Source: UBA2421 sp002343075
Lineage (GTDB): Bacteria > Planctomycetota > Phycisphaerae > Tepidisphaerales > Tepidisphaeraceae
NCBI GenBank assembly: GCA_937982565.1
Contig: CALJLN010000003.1
Location: 186,001-250,000, forward strand
Direction: 5' to 3'
DNA: 64,000 nucleotides
In this document: piece by piece, positions 46,061-54,417 of the stretch
Position numbering within the stretch: the first letter of the stretch is position 1
Layout of the letters: each line of letters begins with the position of its first letter
Notes under the pieces: model-generated
Told to the model about the DNA's origin: nothing
The model's database searches: none
Seen by the model: only the letters and a program-made list of their open reading frames with translations
Made by a program: the position numbers and the translations under genes

Positions 46061-46350
46061 AAATCAAACTTGCGGCCTCAATAATCGGGATAGACGCCGA
46101 AACGATACCCGGTTGCGGAGACGCTTTTCTTCGCTTTTTCTTCTGTTCGTTCAAAGCCATCTAGTGATGGCCGGCACATGATATGCGTGTGCCTCAACCG
46201 ACATGATGACGCGTACTATATCGACCTCGGCCGGCGTTGCAAGCGGAAAAGGAAGAAAAATCAGAAATTTTCACTTCGCACTCCGGTCCCCCTGAATCTG
46301 ACCGGCAAAACAGCACTGCAATCTTACTTTCTGGTAGAACAGCCGCGACG

Positions 46351-46782
46351 ATGGCAGACGAAATTTTTCGCATTGAGTTCGACGGCGGCGCTCGGGGCAA
46401 TCCGGGACCGGCAGGTTTCGGGGTCGTGATTCGCGCCGCAGACGGCACTCCGATCGTGACCGTAGGCAACTATATCGGAACTGCCACCAACAACGTCGCT
46501 GAGTACAGCGGTTTGATCGAAGGCCTCTCGCGAGCTGCAGAACTGAAACTGAAGCACATCGACGTCTTTGGTGATAGCGAGTTGGTCATCAAGCAGATGA
46601 AGGGTGTCTATAAGGTGAAGAACGAAGGACTGAAGCCGCTTTGGGAACAGGCCCGCGCGATCGTGCAGGAGTTTGACAGAGTTTCGTTCTCGCACATCCC
46701 ACGAGAAGAAAATGCGCACGCCGACAAACTGTACAACAAAGCGATTGATAAGCGCCGCGAGGTGAGCGATGAAGACCTATGA
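46351..46782 (+). CDS. rnhA: Ribonuclease HI-family protein
   Basis: 143 residues from the ATG at 46351 (MADEIFRIEFDGG). It degrades the RNA strand of RNA-DNA hybrids. All four carboxylates of the active site are present: Asp11 in EFDGGARGNPGPAGFG, Glu51 in NNVAEYSGL, Asp75 in FGDSELVIKQMKG and Asp125 in NAHADKLYN. The usual basic protrusion of the E. coli enzyme is missing, as in many RNase HI homologues found outside enterobacteria. The open frame extends 38 codons upstream into sequence without conservation. It overlaps the following methyltransferase gene by 14 bases, suggesting one transcript. Confidence 0.9.
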   Translation: MADEIFRIEFDGGARGNPGPAGFGVVIRAADGTPIVTVGNYIGTATNNVAEYSGLIEGLSRAAELKLKHIDVFGDSELVIKQMKGVYKVKNEGLKPLWEQARAIVQEFDRVSFSHIPREENAHADKLYNKAIDKRREVSDEDL

Positions 46783-47461
46783 CGAATCGCGCCCTCCTCG
46801 AGATGAGAACGTGAGAAAGATCATCCAGTCTTACTACGACAGGGGAGATCCGGTCGGGTGGTTTGATGCACTCTATGAGTGGGCGGGCGGCGACGCTTCA
46901 AAGGTACCTTGGGGAGATAGGCGCCCGAACAAGAACCTGGTGGATTGGGTTTCGCGAGAACAAATCCGCGGGAATTGCCGTTCGGCCGTCGTGGTGGGTT
47001 GCGGCCTCGGCGATGATGCCGACTTCCTCGCCAAATATGGATTCAACGTGACGGCGTTTGACATCAGCGCCAAAGCAATCGAGTGGGCTGGCCGACGATT
47101 TACCAGCAAGCGCGTGAGATTCGTGGTCGCAGACTTGCTTCACCTGCCGCCGGAGTGGGTCGGGAGATTTGATTTTGTTTTCGAGGCGTACACGATTCAA
47201 CCGCTGCCGAATTCCCTGCGCGCCGCGGCGATTGCTGGTGTGGCGTCGCTGGTGAAGCCCGGGGGCGAGCTGCTGCTGATCACCCGCGGGCGCGATGATC
47301 ATGACCCTGCACCGGAACTTCCCTGGCCGCTGACATCTTCCGAGGTGGCACGATTTGACGCCGCCGGACTACGTCGATTGGCATTTGAAGATTACTATGA
47401 TGATGAAGAGCCGCCCGTAAGAAGATTTCGCGCTCTGTTTGCGCGGCCGGGTGCTGCGTGA
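46769..47461 (+). CDS. TPMT-like SAM-dependent methyltransferase
   Basis: 230 residues. Class I methyltransferase fold: VVVGCGLGDDADFLAKYG is the SAM-binding motif I, NVTAFDISAKAIEWA follows, then ADLLHLPPEW and FDFVFEAYTIQPLP. WFDALYEWAGGDASKVPWG near the N-terminus is the W...Y....PWD-type start of the thiopurine/thiol methyltransferase family, which methylates S, Se, Te or halides. GAGG lies 6 bases before the ATG inside rnhA. The real substrate is unknown; chalcogen detoxification is one option (inference). Confidence 0.85.
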   Translation: MKTYDESRPPRDENVRKIIQSYYDRGDPVGWFDALYEWAGGDASKVPWGDRRPNKNLVDWVSREQIRGNCRSAVVVGCGLGDDADFLAKYGFNVTAFDISAKAIEWAGRRFTSKRVRFVVADLLHLPPEWVGRFDFVFEAYTIQPLPNSLRAAAIAGVASLVKPGGELLLITRGRDDHDPAPELPWPLTSSEVARFDAAGLRRLAFEDYYDDEEPPVRRFRALFARPGAA

Positions 47462-47480
47462 GTGATGGTGGAGCGAAGAT

Positions 47481-48587
47481 ATGGATCCAGTAAGAGTCGG
47501 GGTAATTGGGTGCGGCGCGATCTCACCGGCGTATTTCAATGCGGCGAAGACGTTTCCCGTTCTCGAAGTAGCGGCTTGTGCCGATGTCAATCTTGACGCC
47601 GCCCGAACGCGCGCAGCCGAGTTTAAGGTGCCTCGCGCGTGCTCGGTTGCGGAACTGCTTGCTGATCCGTCAATCGAGATGGTGCTAAACCTGACGGTGC
47701 CAAAGGCGCACTTCGGCGTCTCCCTGCAGGCCATTGCTGCGGGAAAGCATGTGTATCTTGAGAAACCGCTTGGAGTTACTCGCGAGGAAGGGCTGAAGCT
47801 GCTGTCGGCTGCCAGCGATGCACGGTTGATGGTCGGCTGTGCCCCTGACACATTTATGGGTGCGGGAATTCAGACCGCGCGTCATCTCGTTGATAACGGG
47901 CATATCGGCAACCCTGTCGCGTTCACCGCGTTCATGCTCGGTCGTGGCCCGGAGCACTGGCATCCGTCGCCCGAGTTTTACTATGCCGTCGGTGGCGGGC
48001 CGATGTTTGACATGGGACCGTACTACCTCACTGCGCTGCTCAATCTGCTCGGACCGGTTAAGCGGGTAAGTGGCATGGCCTCTATTGCTGTGAGCGATCG
48101 AACGATCACCAGCAAGCCGAAGTTTGGCAAGAAGATTCACGTCGAAACCCCCGACCACATCGTCGGCACCATGCAGTTTGCCAACGGGTGCATTGGCACG
48201 ATCGTGACCAGTTTTGCCATGCGGGCGGCGCAATATGATGGGAAGAACCCGATCACTATCTACGGCGACCGGGGAACCATCAAGGTGCCCGACCCCAACG
48301 GCTTTGATGGCCCGGTGTTCCTCTGCACATTCGGCGAGAAAGACGAGTACCACGAAGAGGCACCCTGGGCGACCAAGGGCTACGGTCGAAGCGTAGGCCT
48401 GGCTGATATGGCCACGGCGCTTCGCACCGGCAGGCCCGCGCGGGCCTCGGGCGAGCAGGCGATGGCGGTGCTTGACCTGATGCAGGCTTTTCTCGAATCG
48501 AACGAGTCGGGCAAGGCCGTTGCACCGCAGGTGGCTTACGAGCGCGGATTACCGATGGATCCGACGCTCGCATTTGGGCGACTGTAG
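47481..48587 (+). CDS. Gfo/Idh/MocA-family oxidoreductase
   Basis: 368 residues. VGVIGCGAISPAYF is a classic NAD(P)-binding start, HVYLEKPLGVTREE holds the catalytic-region EKP, and GGGPMFDMGPYYLTALLNLLGPV is typical of the C-terminal domain in the lysine/glycosidase-like and sugar-dehydrogenase groups. QFANGCIGTIVTSFA and ERGLPMDPTLAFGRL complete it. GGAG is 8 bases before the ATG, and the gene follows the TPMT-like gene by 19 bases. It is only distantly similar to the family member at 34649-35824. A sugar or glycoside substrate is expected; the exact one is unknown. Confidence 0.88.
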   Translation: MDPVRVGVIGCGAISPAYFNAAKTFPVLEVAACADVNLDAARTRAAEFKVPRACSVAELLADPSIEMVLNLTVPKAHFGVSLQAIAAGKHVYLEKPLGVTREEGLKLLSAASDARLMVGCAPDTFMGAGIQTARHLVDNGHIGNPVAFTAFMLGRGPEHWHPSPEFYYAVGGGPMFDMGPYYLTALLNLLGPVKRVSGMASIAVSDRTITSKPKFGKKIHVETPDHIVGTMQFANGCIGTIVTSFAMRAAQYDGKNPITIYGDRGTIKVPDPNGFDGPVFLCTFGEKDEYHEEAPWATKGYGRSVGLADMATALRTGRPARASGEQAMAVLDLMQAFLESNESGKAVAPQVAYERGLPMDPTLAFGRL

Positions 48588-48602
48588 TCGGCGCGGTAAC
48601 GG

Positions 48603-49127
48603 CTAAGGAGACGATGGCTGGGGCTTCACCAGTTGTGCTGGTGCCGCCGCGACGAGGCGATGCTGCGGCCGGACCGGGTTTCTTTCCCCGCGCGGGATGG
48701 TGGCCAGATGTAGCTCCGCTGCGACGACGGATTGGTCGCCGGTACTGTGCTCCCCCGTGAGTGTTTCGATCATCTGGGTGGTCATCTCATTCGGGCCGGG
48801 AGCTTCAAGCGTGACAAAAACCCGTGCCGTCGGTTTGCCGTGCGTATCGATTAATTCAACGCGGTCGGTCGTTAGCGAAAACCCTCCGGTAGGAACCTGC
48901 ACACTCCAACCGAGCAGGAAATGCGGCGGCTTGGCACCTGCGGTCGTAATCTCAATTGTGCAGGCAGGTGCGATTGTCGGGATGTTGATAAGCGGTTCCG
49001 CTGGAGAGTGCATGGACGTCGGCGGTGGTGTGAATCTCTCCACTTGGCCACAACCTGTGGTCAGAAGGCAAGCGACGAGACTACCTGTGATCGCGACAGT
49101 CGTTCTGCGGGTCTGGCCGGTGCGCAC
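48603..49127 (-). CDS. Hypothetical lipoprotein
   Basis: 174 residues, GTG start at 49127 with GAGGG about 9 bases upstream. The N-terminus is a type II signal peptide: RTGQTRR, a hydrophobic stretch and the lipobox LTTGC (Cys26). The mature part is beta-rich and Pro/Thr-containing (PPPTSMHSPAEP, HFLLGWSVQVPTGGFSLTTDRVELIDTHG), with a Gln/Pro-rich end. I do not recognise a family. It ends 15 bases from the convergent oxidoreductase stop and is 28 bases downstream of coaC on the same strand. Likely an outer-membrane or periplasmic lipoprotein; function unknown. Confidence 0.72.
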   Translation of the reverse strand: MRTGQTRRTTVAITGSLVACLLTTGCGQVERFTPPPTSMHSPAEPLINIPTIAPACTIEITTAGAKPPHFLLGWSVQVPTGGFSLTTDRVELIDTHGKPTARVFVTLEAPGPNEMTTQMIETLTGEHSTGDQSVVAAELHLATIPRGERNPVRPQHRLVAAAPAQLVKPQPSSP

Positions 49128-49154
49128 TTGATCTTCCCTCCCAGCGGGGTTTGG

Positions 49155-49796
49155 TCAATCGTCATCCTCAAGCTCCGCCGCCGGTTGACCGCCCACGACC
49201 GACGGAAGCGCGCCCGGCACCGTGAGCATCCGGACGATTTCATCCACAATCGTTTGCGTCTCCGCCAGCCGGCCGGCACCGACGTTACGGCAGGCGAGCC
49301 AGCCGAGTTCCGGGCCGATGAACCGGTATCCCAGTCCCGCAAGCTTGGCATGATTTTCCTGGGCGACAGGATGATCCCACATCCGATCGTTCATCGCCGG
49401 TGCAAACACCACAGGGCAGGCCGCGGCACAGATCATGAGGCTGACAAGATCATCGGTCAGTCCCGTCGCCACTTTCGCAAGCATGTGCGTGGTCGCAGGA
49501 GCGACCAGCATCAGGTCGGCACGTTCGGTCAGCCCGATGTGCTGCGTATCGCCCGAGTCAACGAGCGTAAACAAATCGGTGTGTACCTTGCGCCCGGAGA
49601 GCGCCTCAAATGTCAGCGGCGCGACGAATCGCTGCGACGATTCTGTCATGCAGACAGTTACGCCCGCACCAAGTTGCACGAGTTTACTGACCACCTCGGC
49701 TACCTTGTAGCACGCAATGCTCCCGCAAACACCGACAATAATCTCACGGCCCTTGAGAAGTGGTGTGGCGGCGGGTTTGGTTGACGCTTCAGGCAT
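49155..49796 (-). CDS. coaC: Stand-alone phosphopantothenoylcysteine decarboxylase (CoaC part of Dfp)
   Basis: 213 residues, only the flavoprotein half of the usual two-domain CoaBC. It decarboxylates phosphopantothenoylcysteine to phosphopantetheine in coenzyme A synthesis, using FMN. GVCGSIACYKV starts the fold; the active-site His is in GDTQHIGLTERAD; APAMNDRMW is the PxMNxxMW motif; the proton-donor Cys is in LACRNVGAGR. CoaB (the ligase half) is not in the window and must be encoded elsewhere. It lies after rpoZ in the common yicC-gmk-rpoZ-coaBC order. Confidence 0.92.
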   Translation of the reverse strand: MPEASTKPAATPLLKGREIIVGVCGSIACYKVAEVVSKLVQLGAGVTVCMTESSQRFVAPLTFEALSGRKVHTDLFTLVDSGDTQHIGLTERADLMLVAPATTHMLAKVATGLTDDLVSLMICAAACPVVFAPAMNDRMWDHPVAQENHAKLAGLGYRFIGPELGWLACRNVGAGRLAETQTIVDEIVRMLTVPGALPSVVGGQPAAELEDDD

Positions 49797-49847
49797 TCTT
49801 CTTGCCCCAGCGGTGAACGGCTCAGGTTGCCGACACCGCTAGCCGTC

Positions 49848-50081
49848 TTAGAGTTTGTGATTGTCGGGGTGCACAATGCCCGATTCTTCGTAATCAATCG
49901 CCACTTTGTCCTGCAGAATCTCCTCGATGACCACCTCGAGAGGGGTCTGGCCGTCGTGCGTCTCAACCAGCGGGCGCGCGCCGTCCATTAGCTGGATGAG
50001 CCGTTTCTGAATCAGCGCCGTCAACTTAAACCGGCCGCCGACCTTCTGCACAATTTCGTCGCTTTTGAGTGCCTCAATCAT
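49848..50081 (-). CDS. rpoZ: RNA polymerase omega subunit
   Basis: 77 residues. Omega helps to fold and keep the beta' subunit in RNA polymerase. GGRFKLTALIQKRLIQLMDGARPLV matches the conserved omega helix (R-F-x-L...R..Q...G.R), and the acidic VVIEEILQDKVAIDYEE follows. It starts 4 bases after the gmk stop. AGGAG is about 13 bases before the ATG. Gene order gmk-rpoZ-coaC is widely conserved, which supports the call despite the short length. Confidence 0.88.
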   Translation of the reverse strand: MIEALKSDEIVQKVGGRFKLTALIQKRLIQLMDGARPLVETHDGQTPLEVVIEEILQDKVAIDYEESGIVHPDNHKL

Positions 50082-50085
50082 GGTG

Positions 50086-50676
50086 TTACAGATCTCCTTT
50101 TCGTTTCAGTTCGATCGCACGGATGATCTCCGTGGTTGCATGGTTTACATCGTCGTTAAAAATAATTAGATCAAATGCCCGGCTACCGCGCGCCATCCAG
50201 ATGTCTCGCTTGGCAAGCCGATATCGACGTTCGATATCCGCATCGCTGTCTGCCCCGCGGGATCGAAGCCGCTTGAGCAGCGTGTCGTCATCCGGAGGCA
50301 TTATGTAAATCAGCAGCGCGCCGGGGCTTTGAAATCGGACCTGAAACGCGCCTTGCACATCGATTTCCAGCAGCACGTCATCGCCGCGCTTAAGTGCTTC
50401 CAGGACTGGTTGCTTCGGTGTGCCATAGTAGTGCCCGTAGACGTCGGCGTATTCCAAAAACTGGTCGGCTTCCAGCCGCTTGATGAATGCGTCATGGGGC
50501 ACATGCTCATAGACCTTGCCCTGCCCGTCGCCCGGCCGTGGGGGGCGGGTGGTGGCACTGATGACAAATTTCAGATTTGTCCGCGCCCGCAACTGTGTGG
50601 CGATGGTGCTCTTGCCCACGCCGCTCGGCCCGGCCAGCACGATGATGTTCCCGAGTTTGCCGAGTTCCTTTTCCAT
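50086..50676 (-). CDS. gmk: Guanylate kinase
   Basis: 196 residues from the ATG at 50674-50676 (MEKELGKLGNIIVLAG). It phosphorylates GMP to GDP with ATP. The P-loop is GPSGVGKST (16-24); SATTRPPRPGDGQGKVY and LEYADVYGHYYGTP form the GMP-binding region; LLEIDVQGAFQV is the Walker B part; RRYRLAKRDI the lid. The open frame extends 30 codons upstream, but that part contains the 32-base palindrome at 50711-50742 and no conserved text, so I do not include it. It sits between yicC and rpoZ. Confidence 0.94.
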   Translation of the reverse strand: MEKELGKLGNIIVLAGPSGVGKSTIATQLRARTNLKFVISATTRPPRPGDGQGKVYEHVPHDAFIKRLEADQFLEYADVYGHYYGTPKQPVLEALKRGDDVLLEIDVQGAFQVRFQSPGALLIYIMPPDDDTLLKRLRSRGADSDADIERRYRLAKRDIWMARGSRAFDLIIFNDDVNHATTEIIRAIELKRKGDL

Positions 50677-50710
50677 CGCGTAACTATACTCCAGCGTCCA
50701 CTGCATCGCA

Positions 50711-50742
50711 CGCCCTGCTTGCCCGCGCGGGCAGGCAGGGCG
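50711..50742. repeat. 32-base near-perfect palindrome between yicC and gmk
   Basis: CGCCCTGCTTGCCCGC joined directly to GCGGGCAGGCAGGGCG: 16-bp arms with one G-T mismatch and no loop. It lies in the transcribed gap 41 bases after the yicC stop and 34 bases before the gmk ATG. It could be a REP-like element, a processing site or a cruciform-forming operator. Confidence 0.6.
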
Positions 50743-50782
50743 CGACGTTCCACCAATCTGCTTCACCGCTTGCGGCGGCCGG

Positions 50783-51664
50783 CTACTCCACGTTCTGGAC
50801 CTGTTCCTTCAGTCTGTCGATCGCGCCTTTGATCTCAACGACGCGTCGCGCCACATCGGCATCGTTGGCTTTGCTCCCGATCGTGTTGGCCTCGCGAAGC
50901 ATTTCCTGCGTGATAAAGTCGAGTTTCCGTCCCGCCTTCTCGCCTTTACGACACGCCTCCTCAAATGTATTGAGGTGCGTGCCCAGCCTTTGCAATTCTT
51001 CGGCGATGTCACTTCGTTCAGCGAACACCGCCACCTCCCTCAGCAAATCCTGCTGGCTCACCGACAATTCCGATTTGCTCAGCAGTTGGTTCACGCGCAG
51101 CGTCAGCCGCTTGTAATACTCATCGATCACAAATGGTGCGCGCTTCTGAATTTCGGCGAGTTCTACACGAATCACGTTCAGGTGATACAGTAGAACGTGA
51201 AACAGCGTCTCGCCTTCTTTTCGCCGCATTTCGTCGAGCTTAGCAAGCGCCTGTTCTGAGAGCGCGCGAATGGCATCGCCGTGGGCAGCAATCTCGTCTG
51301 ACTCGTCTCGTGGCTCGCTGCAAACGCCGGGCAGGGCGAGCAATCCGGCAAGGTCAATCCGCGCGATACCGTCCAAGCCCCGGACATTCCGCAACTGCGC
51401 GATATACGCTTCCAGCGCCGCCGTATTCACATGGTAGGCCGCTTCAGCGGAGTTGAGTCGCATCTTCAGAACATAGGTGACCGACCCACGTTCGAGCCGC
51501 TTGCGCAGGATGGTCTCCAGTTCCGGCTCAAGTCCTGCCAGATTATCGGGGAGCTTGATCGTGGGCTTGAAAAACCGGTTGTTCAACGAACGAATCTCGA
51601 CGGCGTAGTGCACGCCGCCGCGCTCGGTTGCGGCGTCTCCAAAACCAGTCATGCTGACGATCAT
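50783..51664 (-). CDS. yicC: YicC-family RNase
   Basis: 293 residues, family length (about 290). MIVSMTGFGDA and VEIRSLNNRFF are the classic N-terminal words of YicC_N; KRLERGSVTYVL follows. The C-terminal DUF1732 domain has EVAVFAERSDIAEELQRLGTHL and GRKLDFITQEMLREANTIGSKA. Recent work on E. coli and Bacillus members describes them as endoribonucleases or adaptors in small-RNA decay. It precedes gmk, as in many bacteria. The start ATG begins the conserved text, so it is secure. Confidence 0.94.
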   Translation of the reverse strand: MIVSMTGFGDAATERGGVHYAVEIRSLNNRFFKPTIKLPDNLAGLEPELETILRKRLERGSVTYVLKMRLNSAEAAYHVNTAALEAYIAQLRNVRGLDGIARIDLAGLLALPGVCSEPRDESDEIAAHGDAIRALSEQALAKLDEMRRKEGETLFHVLLYHLNVIRVELAEIQKRAPFVIDEYYKRLTLRVNQLLSKSELSVSQQDLLREVAVFAERSDIAEELQRLGTHLNTFEEACRKGEKAGRKLDFITQEMLREANTIGSKANDADVARRVVEIKGAIDRLKEQVQNVE

Positions 51665-51703
51665 GCGTCCAGTCTTTCGGTGCGGGTCGTTGGCCTCACG
51701 AAA

Positions 51704-52099
51704 TCAGTTCCCGGGCTGCGTCGTCGGCTCGGCGGGCGGTACGGTCGGCGCGGTTGCTTCCACCGGAGTCGAGTCGTCCGCCGGCGTGCTGGCATCTGCC
51801 GGCGTTGTCTGTGCTGCGGGGGAGGGTGTTGTCGCCGTGTCGCCGGACTCCGATGCGTGAATTCGGTTGGCGACGAGGTTCATCAACACCGCCAGCAGGA
51901 GAAAAAGGCCGAAGACGACACTGGTTGCCCAGGTAAGCACGTCGCCGGTCTTGCTGCCGAACGCAGTGTTTCCACCGCCTCCGCCGCCAAACGCGCCGGC
52001 CAATCCGCCGCCTCTGCCCTTTTGGATGAGCACAAGCATCGTCATCACGAGGCACAGAAAGATGAACAGGATTACCAGGATGATGAACGTCGTGTTCAT
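51704..52099 (-). CDS. secG: SecG translocase subunit
   Basis: 131 residues. Two transmembrane helices (about 4-24 and 55-75) flank the conserved cytoplasmic loop IQKGRGGGLAGAFGGGGGGNTAFG, a hallmark of SecG in the SecYEG export channel. The tail of about 50 residues is Thr/Pro/Ala-rich (PSPAAQTTPADASTPADD), longer than in enterobacteria but common in planctomycetes. It follows tpiA on the same strand by 89 bases, another conserved gene order. Confidence 0.93.
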   Translation of the reverse strand: MNTTFIILVILFIFLCLVMTMLVLIQKGRGGGLAGAFGGGGGGNTAFGSKTGDVLTWATSVVFGLFLLLAVLMNLVANRIHASESGDTATTPSPAAQTTPADASTPADDSTPVEATAPTVPPAEPTTQPGN

Positions 52100-52188
52100 A
52101 AATCACACTTTCGACTGAGACCGAGACAAACAAAAACTAAAGGAGCAACAGGCAGCAAAAGAGCACAAACGCGATGAATCAACTCCGA

Positions 52189-52938
52189 TCACGCCGCTGC
52201 CGCGATGATTCCTGTGAAGTCACTCACCTTCAAGCTTGCCCCGCCAACCAGGGCGCCATCGACATCGGGCATCTGCACAAGCCCCTTGCAATTGTCGGGC
52301 TTGACGCTCCCGCCGTACTGGATTCGCACGGCGTCGGCGAAGTCGGCATTCCATCGCTTGCTGAGATGTTGCCTGATAAACGCGTGCACTTCCTGTGCCT
52401 GCGCATCGGTCGCGATCCGACCTGTGCCGATGGCCCATACGGGTTCATACGCAATAACCAGTCGGCGGGGATCATTCATCGGGGCTGGTGCAAGTTCGTC
52501 CAACTGCCTTTCAACGATCGCAAGCGTGTTGCCGGCATCTCGCTGCTCGATCTTCTCGCCGACGCAGTGAATCAACACCAGACCGGCGGCGTAGATCGCT
52601 GCCGCCTTCCTGGCGACCAACTCTGTCGGCTCAAGAATCACATGCCGCCGTTCGCTGTGCCCTGCGAGGCAGAATCGCACGCCGAGGTCTTTGAGCATGT
52701 CGATCGAGATTTCGCCAGTGAAAGCGCCGTTCCTATCAGGATAGCAATCCTGCGCGCCCAGCATTACGTTCGACCCTGTGAGCGCGCCGGCTACCGCTTC
52801 GAGATAGACGAACGGCGGGGCGACGCCCACCTCGACATCCGATGACGGCACCGCAGCGATCCCCGCCGCCAGCGCAATTGCGCTGGCTCGGTCGGTATTC
52901 ATCTTCCAATTGCCAGCGATAAATGTTGTTCGGGCCAT
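52189..52938 (-). CDS. tpiA: Triosephosphate isomerase
   Basis: 249 residues of the classic TIM barrel. It interconverts dihydroxyacetone phosphate and glyceraldehyde-3-phosphate, and so connects the KDPG-aldolase product to glycolysis. AGNWKMN has Asn10 and Lys12; the catalytic His is in LAGHSERR; the catalytic Glu is in AYEPVWAIGTG, followed by the mobile loop; IQYGGSVKPDN and DGALVGGASL bind phosphate. A TATAAT-containing promoter lies 50 bases upstream. Confidence 0.96.
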   Translation of the reverse strand: MARTTFIAGNWKMNTDRASAIALAAGIAAVPSSDVEVGVAPPFVYLEAVAGALTGSNVMLGAQDCYPDRNGAFTGEISIDMLKDLGVRFCLAGHSERRHVILEPTELVARKAAAIYAAGLVLIHCVGEKIEQRDAGNTLAIVERQLDELAPAPMNDPRRLVIAYEPVWAIGTGRIATDAQAQEVHAFIRQHLSKRWNADFADAVRIQYGGSVKPDNCKGLVQMPDVDGALVGGASLKVSDFTGIIAAAA

Positions 52939-52987
52939 GACTTAGGAGCAGTCTCGTTGAAAACAGGTTCGCGCAGTCGAGCCACGC

Positions 52988-53015
52988 ATTATACGCACGA
53001 ACGCCCCCGACGCAA
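52988..53015 (-). promoter_or_regulatory. Candidate tpiA promoter
   Basis: On the minus strand TTGCGT (53010-53015), a 16-base spacer and a perfect TATAAT (52988-52993). A start near 52981 gives a leader of about 43 bases. Confidence 0.5.
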
Positions 53016-53262
53016 ACTGTCTGCAATCCGCGTGACGACGCACCGCTCGCCCGCCAGCGTATCGCCCGCGGAGGCGGTTCAGACGGTGGGCTGGGTTGCC
53101 GTCGACACGGGCGATTTTTGCGCCCAGATGATAAAATATCCACTTATCCACTTGAATTTGCCGTGTGGGGTGGTACACCACAAGCTGTTGCGTCCGGACG
53201 TACTGTTCAAAACAGCCTGTGGCGCAGTCGAAACACAACTCACCTCGCATGGAGGCGCTCAG

Positions 53263-54150
53263 ATGGCAAGGATTGCCCGTATCATTGGTATTTCTACACT
53301 CGGCCTCGCTCTCACAGGCTGCGTCACACAAGAAAAATATAATGCGTTGAAGCTCGACCGAGACGCACTATCCGAGCAGTTGGCCAAGGCCCAAGGCGAC
53401 GCCAACTCGGCTCGTTCCGCCGCTGAGGCATACAAGGCGCAGCTGGACAATGTCAACGGTCAGGGCGGTAATATGATGGCGCTCGTTACGAGCTTGCGCG
53501 ACCAGAACGCGTCGCTGCAGAGCCAGTATGACGATATCAACCGCAAGTACATGGACGCGCTCAATCGCCCGATGGGCTCCAGCCCACTTCCCATCGAGTT
53601 GAGCAACACACTTCAGAATTTTGCAAACCAAAACCCGGAGTTGGTTGAGTTCGATGCTGGCCGGGGCATTGTGAAATTTAAGAGCGATGTCACCTTCGCC
53701 AGCGGCGATGCCACCGTCACTCCGAAGGCGAAGGATGTATTGAGCAAGTTTGCCACCATCCTCAATTCTTCTTCCGCAGCCAGCTATGAGCTTCTGGTTG
53801 CCGGCCACACCGACAATATGCGTGTGAGCAACCCGAACACCATCGCCAAGGGTCACAAGGACAACTGGCATCTGAGTGCTCACCGCGCGATCTCCGTCGC
53901 TGGCGAGCTCATTAGTCAGAATGTGAATAGCCAGCGCATTGGCGTACTCGGCTACGGCGAACAACGTCCTGTCGCCAGCAACGCCAGCGAAACGGGCCGC
54001 ACTCAGAACCGACGTGTGGAAGTTCTCATTCTTCCAAACCAAGTTCGCAGCGGAACCGCAGTCACAAACAGCGGTGGCAGCAATCCTCAACGTCCGCTCA
54101 ACAAGGACCAGATGACCAGCACGCCGACGGCACCGATCATCAACAAGTAG
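53263..54150 (+). CDS. OmpA/Pal-type peptidoglycan-associated lipoprotein
   Basis: 295 residues from the ATG at 53263, with GGAGG 7-8 bases upstream. A lipoprotein signal ends in LALTGCVTQ (Cys near 20). Residues about 22-105 are a coiled-coil-like stalk (YNALKLDRDALSEQLAKAQ). Residues about 130-265 are the OmpA C-terminal domain that binds peptidoglycan: VTFASGDATVTP, LLVAGHTDN, NWHLSAHRAISVAGEL and GRTQNRRVEVLI. A polar Asn/Thr/Pro tail follows. It should link the outer membrane to the wall. A 13-bp hairpin ends the gene; the gap to tpiA (324 bases) holds the divergent promoters. Confidence 0.92.
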   Translation: MARIARIIGISTLGLALTGCVTQEKYNALKLDRDALSEQLAKAQGDANSARSAAEAYKAQLDNVNGQGGNMMALVTSLRDQNASLQSQYDDINRKYMDALNRPMGSSPLPIELSNTLQNFANQNPELVEFDAGRGIVKFKSDVTFASGDATVTPKAKDVLSKFATILNSSSAASYELLVAGHTDNMRVSNPNTIAKGHKDNWHLSAHRAISVAGELISQNVNSQRIGVLGYGEQRPVASNASETGRTQNRRVEVLILPNQVRSGTAVTNSGGSNPQRPLNKDQMTSTPTAPIINK

Positions 54151-54186
54151 CCGACTTCGATTCAATGCACTTTCTGCTAAACCTGC

Positions 54187-54215
54187 CGGCCCCGAAACAC
54201 CCTGTTTCGGGGCCG
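54187..54215 (+). terminator. Hairpin after the OmpA/Pal gene
   Basis: A perfect 13-bp stem CGGCCCCGAAACA / TGTTTCGGGGCCG with a CCC loop, 37 bases after the stop. No T-run follows, so it may slow or protect rather than fully terminate. Confidence 0.6.
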
Positions 54216-54417
54216 ATGGGCTTATCGGTCCTCGAGTTTATGAGTGGTGACGCACCGTCCGCACAGCCCCGAGTGATGTGAAACGGGGTAATAATTCGGG
54301 GTCGTGCGGATTGTGTCGGCGCTGCGGTGGCTTGAACATTGCAACCGGCAGAATTCGCTTCGCAGGCCGCGGATTCTGTCACTCTTTTGTGTCGAGCTTG
54401 CTACAGTGGCCAATTCG

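Larger units (their letters stand above)
45742..46350. other. Long intergenic region with hairpins and a candidate RNA
   Basis: 609 bases between the GNAT and RNase HI genes, which start in opposite directions. It contains two mutually exclusive hairpins sharing one arm (TGCCTG-T-CAGGCA at 45811-45823; AGGCAGA-AAA-TCTGCCT at 45819-45835) and the structured, terminated element at 45954-46060. The upstream part of the RNase HI open frame (46237-46350) is not protein-like. Confidence 0.6.

Noticed and set aside
45867..46160. 97-codon minus-strand frame beginning MALNEQKKKRRK
   Set aside because: It reads straight through the strong terminator at 45954-45993 and has no protein-like composition after the first 20 residues.
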